Shown here one piece after another: positions 27,825 through 33,984 of a stretch of DNA of 35,402 bases. The stretch comes from Bacteroidota bacterium (GTDB lineage: Bacteria; Bacteroidota; Bacteroidia; Chitinophagales; Chitinophagaceae), in NCBI GenBank assembly GCA_023391895.1, contig JAEWAC010000253.1, positions 1 to 35,402 of the forward strand, written 5' to 3'. Position numbers and translations under genes: made by a program. The notes beneath the pieces are model-generated. The model searched no databases. It saw only the letters and a list, made by a program, of their open reading frames with translations, and was not told where the DNA came from. Numbering within the stretch: the stretch's first letter is position 1; the number at the start of each line of letters is the position of its first letter.

Positions 27825-27860
27825 CTCTGTCATCCCGACGAAGGAGGGATCTCCGCGACT
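27825..27860. repeat. GTCATCCCGACGAAGGAGGG-type block
   Basis: A compact block with complementary ends (ATCCC/GGGAT) that can fold back. It resembles a dispersed intergenic repeat I recall from related genomes; only one copy is in this window. Confidence 0.35.
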
Positions 27861-27862
27861 AC

Positions 27863-27885
27863 AACTTTTAAAAGCACCGCCATAC
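27863..27885 (+). repeat. Dispersed motif, copy 16 (degenerate)
   Basis: AACTTTTAAAAGCACCGCCATAC: the AACTTTTAAAAG half is good, the right half carries extra bases before CATAC. Confidence 0.35.
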
Positions 27886-27954
27886 GCAGCAAGCCACACA
27901 ACCGGTACCATTAGTCTGTTTTCATTTAACCTTACCTGTGCTCCTGCGAAATGG

Positions 27955-27975
27955 TTATGGGGTTTTGAAAAAGTT
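27955..27975 (-). repeat. Dispersed motif, copy 17
   Basis: In the minus direction CTTTTTCAAAACCCCATAA. Intergenic. Confidence 0.6.
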
Positions 27976-27991
27976 TGTTCGGGAAGATGTT

Positions 27992-28028
27992 GGGCCACGA
28001 AGACACAAAGACATTAAGGAGCACAAAG
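27992..28028. repeat. CCACGAAGACACAAAG-type block
   Basis: Made of imperfect short units ending in AAAG or AAGG. It resembles a dispersed repeat I recall from other Bacteroidota; only one copy is in this window. Confidence 0.4.
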
Positions 28029-28121
28029 AAAAAGAAGCTGCGGGTGTGGGATATCTCGGCTCAAGGCCGGGTTGACAGGACGGAGGGTTCTTTGTTTATG
28101 CTACAGGCTTTAGGAGCAGGT

Positions 28122-28143
28122 AACTTCTTTAAAAACACCTATG
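28122..28143 (+). repeat. Dispersed motif, copy 18, forward arm of a facing pair
   Basis: CTTCTTTAAAAACACCTATG. Its 3' end overlaps the 5' end of a reversed copy (28139-28155), making an imperfect palindrome centred on CCTATGG. Confidence 0.5.
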
Positions 28144-28155
28144 GACTTTTGAAGC
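28139..28155 (-). repeat. Dispersed motif, copy 19, reverse arm of the facing pair
   Basis: In the minus direction GCTTCAAAAGTCCATAG. The shared CTATGG gives the pair its symmetry. Confidence 0.5.
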
Positions 28156-28184
28156 AATTTACAGCTTTGTGCGCTTAGCTGAAA

Positions 28185-28203
28185 TACCTTCAAAAGCCCA
28201 TGG
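28185..28203 (+). repeat. Dispersed motif, copy 20
   Basis: TACCTTCAAAAGCCCATGG. Intergenic, 30 bp from the facing pair. Confidence 0.55.
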
Positions 28204-28239
28204 GTCCATTCTAAAGCTAAATGAATACAAACCCTCTGT

Positions 28240-28271
28240 CCCTCTCCACCGGGGAGGGATCGAGGGAGGGG
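28240..28271. repeat. CCCTCTCC/GGGAGGG block
   Basis: CCCTCTCC, ACCG, GGGAGGG forms a GC-rich hairpin, followed by a second GAGGGAGGGG run. It is directly followed by a reversed dispersed-motif copy. Confidence 0.4.
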
Positions 28272-28274
28272 CCC

Positions 28275-28295
28275 CTATGGGTTTTTGAAAGACTT
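28275..28295 (-). repeat. Dispersed motif, copy 21
   Basis: In the minus direction CTTTCAAAAACCCATAG, full core apart from the last base. Intergenic. Confidence 0.62.
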
Positions 28296-28358
28296 TCTCC
28301 CATTCAACTATCAACGGTCATCTGTCATCTGTCAACTATCACCGGCCAACCATCAACA

Positions 28359-28940
28359 TCAGAACTGAAACCCGGCTTTAATGGAAATTCTTTTCAACCG
28401 GTAATCAAAACGGTTGACCCGCTGCGGCATATTGGGCGGTCCCCAGATGTAAGGTTCCTTTCTTAACTCAGCCAGGGCTTTTTCCGAATAACCGGCACTG
28501 ACCACGATTGCATTGCGGGCATTGACCTGGGCACGGTAGCCCAGGCCTGCCTCGTAAAACAAACCATTTTTATATTCCGTTTCCATCCACCCGCTTTCCG
28601 CTGCTTTTTTTATCCATGGAAAATGAACACCCAGGTCGCCGTAAATAAACAACGGCACTTTTTTACTCAGGTCTTTTCTGATATCGGCAAACAAGGGTAT
28701 GCTTCTTTGAAAATAATAATCCAGCCCCACGCCAATGCCGCCAAACCAGGTTTTGTACTGAAGGCCGTTGATCCATTGCAGCTGCATCTTGGTTTCGCGT
28801 TCACCTTCCAGAATACCTACCTGCGTTAGCGCATGAAAAACCGGTTTAACAGGTTGAACGGAAATAGTATCGGATTGCGCCGCAGCCATCCAAACGGTCA
28901 GGCAGGCTATAACCGCTAAGGTCATTTTTTTTAAATGCAT
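28359..28940 (-). CDS. Outer-membrane-type beta-barrel protein
   Basis: A 193-residue exported protein. The signal peptide starts Met-His-Leu-Lys-Lys and ends near M-A-A-A-Q (residue 22). The rest is a series of beta strands with aromatic residues (W-F-G-G-I-G-V-G-L-D-Y-Y, F-Y-E-A-G-L-G-Y) and ends in I-K-A-G-F-Q-F, the C-terminal Phe typical of outer-membrane barrels. It lies 10 bp after the LVIVD lipoprotein gene and is the last gene of the sigma-factor operon. No specific family is recognised. I start it at the ATG at 28938-28940, where the signal peptide begins. Confidence 0.8.
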   Translation of the reverse strand: MHLKKMTLAVIACLTVWMAAAQSDTISVQPVKPVFHALTQVGILEGERETKMQLQWINGLQYKTWFGGIGVGLDYYFQRSIPLFADIRKDLSKKVPLFIYGDLGVHFPWIKKAAESGWMETEYKNGLFYEAGLGYRAQVNARNAIVVSAGYSEKALAELRKEPYIWGPPNMPQRVNRFDYRLKRISIKAGFQF

Positions 28941-28950
28941 AGGGAGCCGT

Positions 28951-30222
28951 TTATTTTGAAATACCCATTTTGCTGATCTGGCGGATGTTGTTGCGGTCAG
29001 TGTAATCAAACTGGTACAAGCCGTCTTTGGCCACCACCAGCGCTATGCCATTGCTGGCAATCACGTCATAAGTTTCCAGGCTGCCAATAGTTTTGATGGG
29101 TTTGATGTTGGTGGCTTCTGCCGCGTCATACACCTTCAGGCCGTCTTTTCCATCGCAGATAAACAGGAGGTCACCTTCTTTTGACAGGCCGTGTGGGTTG
29201 GTGAGTGCATAGGTTTTCTTCAGCACCGGGCTGGACAGGTTGGTGATGTCAAGCACCTCCATCTGGTTGGTAAAGCCCGCACACTGGGTTCCGGAGCGCA
29301 GGGTTACATAAGCATATTCATCATCGGCAATAACGGGATCGCAGCTGCGTACATGGCTGAACTGTGCCACCAGCGAAGGATCGCTGGCCTGGGTAATATC
29401 ATAAATAAACATGCCGGTAGCAGAGCCAATAAACAGGTTGTTTTTGAAAGGATAAATGGTTTCAATATTCCACCCAATGTTCTTTTGATTTTGCAGTACC
29501 GGTTCTACCGCATGGCTGATATTAAAGGCGTTGAGATGGGAGAAGGAAACACTGTACAGATAATCGTTGACGATGCTGAAACGGGCCATGGAACCACCTA
29601 CGCCTTTGGCCGGAGCGGCGGCCGCTGCTGCAGAATAAAACTTGTTGCCGGAAGCGTCTTCCAATAAACAGGAAGCACAACTATTCCAGATGTTAACCGT
29701 TTCGCAGTTCACCGTGGTATCTTTTGTAGTGTAGCCTACGACCACCTGTACCGAATCAGGATTTGTGCTACTACCCCAATAGTACATGCCGTTGTTCGGA
29801 AATACATTATTGACAAATTTTTTGGCCGTAACATTTTGAGGATTGGCAACATCCAGCACCCCCAGGTCGGAATACGAATCGGCGTACAGGTAGTTGTCTT
29901 TTACCGCCAGGTCCACATTGCCCGGAATGTTGATGAATGAAATATTGCGGGGCTGGGCCGGGTTGCTGTTGTCAATGATATGAATACCAGCACCCAGTTC
30001 GTTCAAAAACACATATGATCCATACAGGTACAGTTTGCCGGTATTTTTTAAAGGCTGCACCGGACCGTTTTTCATTCCAGCCCGCACCTGTGAGAGCGAT
30101 TTATAAATGGGCCGGTACATCGTGTAGGTGTTGCTGCACTGGTCTTTTAAACAACCGGCAAACAACATCGCTACCAACAGTCCTACAGAAGTAAAGACCG
30201 CGTTGGATAAACTTTTTTTCAT
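28951..30222 (-). CDS. LVIVD-repeat beta-propeller lipoprotein
   Basis: A 423-residue surface or periplasmic lipoprotein. The N-terminus is a lipoprotein signal, M-K-K-S and a hydrophobic run ending L-F-A-G-C with the lipidated Cys at residue 24. The body consists of LVIVD-type repeats (I-H-I-I-D-N-S-N-P, L-G-V-L-D-V-A-N-P, M-F-I-Y-D-I-T, M-E-V-L-D-I-T, L-K-V-Y-D), which form a beta-propeller. A poly-Ala segment near the middle is probably a loop. LVIVD proteins are common on Bacteroidota surfaces and have no fixed enzymatic role. It is the third gene in the order sigma, anti-sigma, lipoprotein, outer-membrane protein. The ATG two codons upstream (30226-30228) is an equal alternative start. 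Confidence 0.88.
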   Translation of the reverse strand: MKKSLSNAVFTSVGLLVAMLFAGCLKDQCSNTYTMYRPIYKSLSQVRAGMKNGPVQPLKNTGKLYLYGSYVFLNELGAGIHIIDNSNPAQPRNISFINIPGNVDLAVKDNYLYADSYSDLGVLDVANPQNVTAKKFVNNVFPNNGMYYWGSSTNPDSVQVVVGYTTKDTTVNCETVNIWNSCASCLLEDASGNKFYSAAAAAAPAKGVGGSMARFSIVNDYLYSVSFSHLNAFNISHAVEPVLQNQKNIGWNIETIYPFKNNLFIGSATGMFIYDITQASDPSLVAQFSHVRSCDPVIADDEYAYVTLRSGTQCAGFTNQMEVLDITNLSSPVLKKTYALTNPHGLSKEGDLLFICDGKDGLKVYDAAEATNIKPIKTIGSLETYDVIASNGIALVVAKDGLYQFDYTDRNNIRQISKMGISK

Positions 30223-30284
30223 ATGCATTTTTTTAGCTTGACACCGCTCTGGGAAAAAGCGTTGCGCCAGCCCGGGCAATCTTT

Positions 30285-31709
30285 TTAAAAAGTCAGGCGG
30301 GTATTCAGGCCGGCCCAAAAGAGGTGCTGTTTCCTTTGCGCTTCTGCTGTTTGCAAAGGCGTAAGCCCCCATTGCAGTTGCGGTCCTGTATAAAGCGCTA
30401 ACCGGCTTCCTTCCAAAAGCCGGTAATCGACCGTCGTAAACAGGTTTACCGCCGTTTGACGCAGCCAGCGGTCCGAAGGATAATAAATGGCGGCCTGCCG
30501 GTCGTATGTCAAGGCATTGTTGTGCACCAGCCGGCCCACACTAATGCCGTGCCGAAGGTGCAGGGGCAGTTTTTGAAACAACTGGTATTCAAAACCAATG
30601 GGCAGCTCAATATAATGCAACTGGGTACGGTAAGACTGGGTGCTGGCGTTGCTCCTGTAATACGTTCTGAAACTGGAAAAATTGCCATTATTTGCAACGG
30701 CCGTATCGCCGGAAACCCTGGCCCCTACCTGGCGCACAGTGCTGTAATAGCTGTATTGCAGTCCGGCCGTAACAAAGCTCCGCTTGCCGGCTTTGCGCCG
30801 GAGACCGGCACCTACCGAAAAAGAAATGCCATTGGAGCTTTTGGAAGAAGACTGCAGGTTGGGCGCATTGCTGCCCGTAGGAGCCGGCGCAGCCGAAAAG
30901 TCCATCGCCTCCTGACTGGCAAATACGTTCAGCATTTCCGTTCTTACACCGGACAACCCTACACGGGCCTGCACTTCCCGCTGCCATAGCTTGTTGGTGG
31001 TAGCCACTGGCGCAGGGGTAACAGCAACGGCCGAATCTGCACTGGCAGCAGGTACGCTATCCACAACCGAAGGCAAGGCCGAAATTTCTTTTTCTGAAGC
31101 GATTGCAGCTACAGCTGTTGTGGTATCATTTCCTGAAAATATAGATTCTTCTGTATTCGTTGGAGCAGCTATTGTATGGGCGGCAGTTGCACGGGTCACT
31201 TCCCTGGGTGCCTTGTTTGTTTTTACTTTTGCTATTGTTGATTGGCCAATGCGTACAGCACCCTTGCTCTTTTTATGTTTATTTAAAAGAACATAATCTT
31301 TTTGCAACGGCTTTTGTGTGGATTCATTGTTAAGTACTGCGTTTTGACCAGGTATATTAGCCGTAGCAGAAGTGGTTGTTTGCGGCTCACCGGAGGAATT
31401 GGTTACATTTTCTTCCCTGGTTGAAGTTCCGGCAGTTGGGTTATTCGTATATGGACTTTTAAAAGAGTTGTTGTTTGGGCTTAGTGTCGCGGCGGTGCTT
31501 TCTGTTTTTTCTTTGTTCAAAACCCCATACTGCCACCATACCACGCTGCCAGTCAGCAGTAGCAAAGGCAGCAGCCAGGCCACCACACGCCGCCTTTCCT
31601 TTTTTTGTTTGATCTGCGCTTCCACCTTTTGCCAAACAGGAGCGGAAGGCGTAAAGGAAAGCTCCTCCATCTTTTGCTGCACCTGTTTTTCAAAATTGTT
31701 TTCTTGCAT
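30285..31709 (-). CDS. Anti-sigma-like N-terminus fused to a beta-barrel-like C-terminus
   Basis: A 474-residue protein. Residues 1-40 are a charged cytoplasmic segment (F-E-K-Q-V-Q-Q-K-M-E-E-L and P-S-A-P-V-W-Q-K-V-E-A-Q-I), the pattern of Bacteroidota anti-sigma proteins. One membrane helix spans about 42-60. A long Ser/Thr/Asn/Ala-rich linker (65-240) leads to about 230 residues of beta strands with aromatic ends that finish in T-R-L-T-F, as in outer-membrane barrels. It could therefore cross the whole envelope, with the N-terminus holding the sigma factor and the C-terminus in or near the outer membrane (inference). Its start overlaps the sigma gene by 20 bp. Two dispersed-motif copies fall just after the membrane helix (codons 60-66) and in the linker (codons 80-87). 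Confidence 0.85.
   Translation of the reverse strand: MQENNFEKQVQQKMEELSFTPSAPVWQKVEAQIKQKKERRRVVAWLLPLLLLTGSVVWWQYGVLNKEKTESTAATLSPNNNSFKSPYTNNPTAGTSTREENVTNSSGEPQTTTSATANIPGQNAVLNNESTQKPLQKDYVLLNKHKKSKGAVRIGQSTIAKVKTNKAPREVTRATAAHTIAAPTNTEESIFSGNDTTTAVAAIASEKEISALPSVVDSVPAASADSAVAVTPAPVATTNKLWQREVQARVGLSGVRTEMLNVFASQEAMDFSAAPAPTGSNAPNLQSSSKSSNGISFSVGAGLRRKAGKRSFVTAGLQYSYYSTVRQVGARVSGDTAVANNGNFSSFRTYYRSNASTQSYRTQLHYIELPIGFEYQLFQKLPLHLRHGISVGRLVHNNALTYDRQAAIYYPSDRWLRQTAVNLFTTVDYRLLEGSRLALYTGPQLQWGLTPLQTAEAQRKQHLFWAGLNTRLTF
31448..31470 (-). repeat. Dispersed motif, copy 22, inside the anti-sigma linker
   Basis: In the minus direction CTTTTAAAAG followed by TCCATATA, encoding S-F-K-S-P-Y. The 23 bases are identical to 14734-14756. 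Confidence 0.72.
31511..31530 (+). repeat. Dispersed motif, copy 23, antisense in the anti-sigma gene
   Basis: CTTTGTTCAAAACCCCATAC, antisense to codons 60-66, next to the membrane helix. Confidence 0.5.
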
Positions 31710-32256
31710 ACAAATTATTTTTTTTATCGCCGTTCATCTTTTCAATCCAGCTAATCAGCAAGCCCCTGGCACGGGCATATTGCGACCGGGAAGTACCCTC
31801 GTGTATACCCAGCAGCTCCCCTATCTCCACATGGGTATACCCCTCCACTGCGTGCAGGTTAAAGATGGCTTGGTAACCCGGCGGCAATTGCCGGATGAGT
31901 TCGGCCAGGGCTTTTGCATTCATTCTTATTTCCGGGTGATCATTGGAAACGGCATGCAGGGTATCGTTATCAAACAACAGCTCGGTCTGATAACGTATAT
32001 TTTTTTTCAGGTAATTGATGGCGGTGGTCACCATAATGCGCCTGATCCATCCGCCCAGTTCACCTTCTGACTTGTATTGATGCAGGTTTTTAAAAACCTT
32101 TACAAAACCTTCCTGCAGCACATCTTCGGCATCGGCCATTGACTTGGTATAGCGGTAGCATATGCCCAGCATCGGACCCGCAAAAAGGTCATAGAGCTGC
32201 CGCTGGGCAGCCGGCTTTTCCCGTAAGCAGTCTTTTACAAGCTTGTGTAGATCCAT
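31690..32256 (-). CDS. ECF-type RNA polymerase sigma factor
   Basis: A 188-residue sigma-70 family ECF factor. Region 2 holds Y-R-Y-T-K-S-M-A-D-A-E-D-V-L-Q-E-G-F-V-K-V-F, the core-binding and -10 recognition segment (about 34-55), followed by W-I-R-R-I-M-V-T-T-A-I-N-Y-L-K-K (70-85). Region 4 holds L-P-P-G-Y-Q-A-I-F-N-L-H and the helix-turn-helix Y-T-H-V-E-I-G-E-L-L-G-I (140-151). The last codons overlap the start of the anti-sigma gene by 20 bp, the usual coupling for sigma/anti-sigma pairs. Its target promoters are unknown; ECF factors often activate their own operon. The ATG at 32254-32256 gives the standard N-terminus. It heads the four-gene minus-strand operon. Confidence 0.95.
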   Translation of the reverse strand: MDLHKLVKDCLREKPAAQRQLYDLFAGPMLGICYRYTKSMADAEDVLQEGFVKVFKNLHQYKSEGELGGWIRRIMVTTAINYLKKNIRYQTELLFDNDTLHAVSNDHPEIRMNAKALAELIRQLPPGYQAIFNLHAVEGYTHVEIGELLGIHEGTSRSQYARARGLLISWIEKMNGDKKNNLYARKQF

Positions 32257-32361
32257 TTGGGCTGATGTAATGCGTTTGACAACAAGAAGGTTGAAAGCGT
32301 TGCAGCAAAAGAAAAAATTTATCCTGGCGCCTCTTTCCCATGCCCTCAAAGTACAAAGCGC

Positions 32362-32838
32362 CTAATGATGTACCGCTTCTTTGAGGTTAAACAATCCCCG
32401 CTCCATCATCACGCCATAGGTTTTTTCGTAAAACAGGCTGCCAAACTTTTCCCAGGGGTACCAGGGCAGGTTAAAATCCATGTACCATTGCAGCGTCAAA
32501 GAATCGGTGCTGGCAAACTCGTGCAGTTGCCAGCCGTTGATCACCGGCCGGCGGCCCTCTTGCTGCCACCGCATCGTCACCAGGGTATCAGAAGTCTCAA
32601 GGGGTGTGATGGTGATTTTATTTTCCTGCAGCAGTTGCGGCATGCTGCCCCGCTGAAAAGCCGGGTGCCAGCGGGGCCATTGCTCCTGGTCCGCAATCAG
32701 CGAAAAAATGGAGTCTCTGTCGGCCAGCACGTTGACAGCCTTGGAGATGCGAATGTGCGACGGTATCAGTAACGACATGGCCGTAACAATGGTAAACAGT
32801 ACCACAAAAGAGATCAGGGCTAATTTAATCAAACGCAT
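32362..32838 (-). CDS. Membrane-anchored SRPBCC (polyketide-cyclase-like) protein
   Basis: A 158-residue protein with one N-terminal membrane helix (about 4-25) followed by a START-like SRPBCC domain. Domain cues: I-S-K-A-V-N-V-L-A-D-R-D-S-I-F-S-L-I-A-D near the first strand and helix, then W-P-R-W-H-P-A-F, and a C-terminal helix ending L-F-N-L-K-E. SRPBCC domains bind hydrophobic ligands in a cavity; anchoring to the membrane suggests a lipid ligand (inference). It lies 9 bp after the ABC-2 permease gene and is probably in the same operon. Its ATG is at 32836-32838. Confidence 0.82.
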   Translation of the reverse strand: MRLIKLALISFVVLFTIVTAMSLLIPSHIRISKAVNVLADRDSIFSLIADQEQWPRWHPAFQRGSMPQLLQENKITITPLETSDTLVTMRWQQEGRRPVINGWQLHEFASTDSLTLQWYMDFNLPWYPWEKFGSLFYEKTYGVMMERGLFNLKEAVHH

Positions 32839-32847
32839 AATAAAAAT

Positions 32848-33954
32848 TTACTCCCACCGGAATACTTTAATGGCCACACCATACGCCACCACACCCCACG
32901 CCAGCAAAATGCCGATCTGCCACCAGCAATCGCTCAGGTGCGCCCCTTCAAAAGAAATTTTGCGCATGGCGTCGTTGTAATACGTAAGCGGCATGGCCCT
33001 GCTGATGGGCTGCAGCCAGTCCGGAAAAGCATCAATGGAAAAAAAGGTACCGGCCAGTAAAAACTGCGGCAGTGTAATCACGTTGGCCAGGGGCGGAATG
33101 GAGCTTTCGCTTTTGGCCAGCCCGCTGATGATAAATCCAAAGCCCATAAACACCAGCAGGGCAATAAAGCTCAGGACCAGGATTTCCAAAAAAGTGATCC
33201 AGCCATTGACCAGGGTAAACTGGAAAGCATAATGACCGATGCCCACGATGATGATAGCTGTGAGTAACTGAAAGATCACCCGGCTCAATCCTTCGCCCAG
33301 CACTATATAGCCGCGCCGGATGGGCGTGGCATAAAACCGCTTGAGCACCAGTTGCTGCCGCAGGCTGTAAAATAAAAAGGCCACCCCGAAAATACCGGCG
33401 CTCAGCAGCGAAAAGCCCAGTTGTCCGGGCAGGATAAAATCAATAGCGCGGTACTTGCGCACCGCCCGGATGTCGGGCGGCAGCAGCTGCGCATAGGTTG
33501 GCTGGTTGGTAAAAATCTTTTTATCAATCTTGTTAATGGTGTTTTCCAGCAGGGGCAAAAAAGTACCCCACTTGTCGGCACTGGCCGTGGTGGAGCGAAA
33601 CTGCACCGCGTACTGGCTTTGTCCGCCCGTATGGTTTTTTTGAACGTTTAAGATGCCGGTGATCCTTCCCTTCACCAGGTCCGACTCGATGGCGGCGCTG
33701 TCGGTAGCCGGCAGCAATTGAACAAAAAAACTGTGCTTTAAAGAATCGATCAACGCATTGGCGGTATCGCTCCGGCTGTCCAGCACAATGCGGTACGTGG
33801 TACCGCCCCCAATGCCAATAAAGCCAAAAACCAGGATAAAGATCAGGGGAAAAAAAATTGAAAACACCACCATGGACGGACTGCGCAAGATGGCCCGGAA
33901 GCTGGCCCTGGTAATGGCCAGCATGGCCCTGATCTGACTGTACTTTTTTGACAT
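32848..33954 (-). CDS. ABC-2 type transporter permease
   Basis: A 368-residue inner-membrane protein of the ABC-2 (PF12698/PF01061) permease family. An N-terminal segment with one membrane helix (about 24-47) is followed by a 120-residue periplasmic domain, then about five membrane helices (roughly 175-360), as expected for the ABC-2 layout. It needs an ATPase subunit, and none is encoded downstream in this window. The partner gene may lie elsewhere. The substrate cannot be told. Start chosen at the ATG at 33952-33954. SppA is encoded 30 bp upstream on the same strand. Confidence 0.88.
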   Translation of the reverse strand: MSKKYSQIRAMLAITRASFRAILRSPSMVVFSIFFPLIFILVFGFIGIGGGTTYRIVLDSRSDTANALIDSLKHSFFVQLLPATDSAAIESDLVKGRITGILNVQKNHTGGQSQYAVQFRSTTASADKWGTFLPLLENTINKIDKKIFTNQPTYAQLLPPDIRAVRKYRAIDFILPGQLGFSLLSAGIFGVAFLFYSLRQQLVLKRFYATPIRRGYIVLGEGLSRVIFQLLTAIIIVGIGHYAFQFTLVNGWITFLEILVLSFIALLVFMGFGFIISGLAKSESSIPPLANVITLPQFLLAGTFFSIDAFPDWLQPISRAMPLTYYNDAMRKISFEGAHLSDCWWQIGILLAWGVVAYGVAIKVFRWE

Positions 33955-33984
33955 TAAGCGTGAATACGGCCGCAAATGTAGGTG

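Larger units (their letters stand above)
27611..28358. other. Gene-free, repeat-packed region between queG and the outer-membrane protein gene
   Basis: 748 bp without a supported gene. It contains short tandem direct repeats (27604-27648, then 28312-28340 with ATCTGTC units), a stretch reading GGATTTCACGGATTGG (near 27660-27676), a hairpin-like block at 27825-27860 (GTCATCCCGACGAAGGAGGG), a block with CCACGAAGACACAAAG (27992-28028), and a CCCTCTCC/GGGAGGG block (28240-28271). Seven copies of the dispersed AAAACCC motif are scattered through it. Open frames here are products of these repeats. I recall similar blocks between genes of other Bacteroidota but cannot verify it here. Confidence 0.6.

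Noticed and set aside
27780..27998. A 72-codon minus-strand open frame containing R-G-D-P-S-F-V-G-M-T
   Set aside because: It is a translation of the GTCATCCCGACGAAGG block and nearby motif copies. It has no domain or export signal.
27975..28466. Plus-strand open frames in the repeat-packed gap and across the outer-membrane protein gene
   Set aside because: They run through repeat blocks and antisense to a real gene; composition is low-complexity and no domain is seen.
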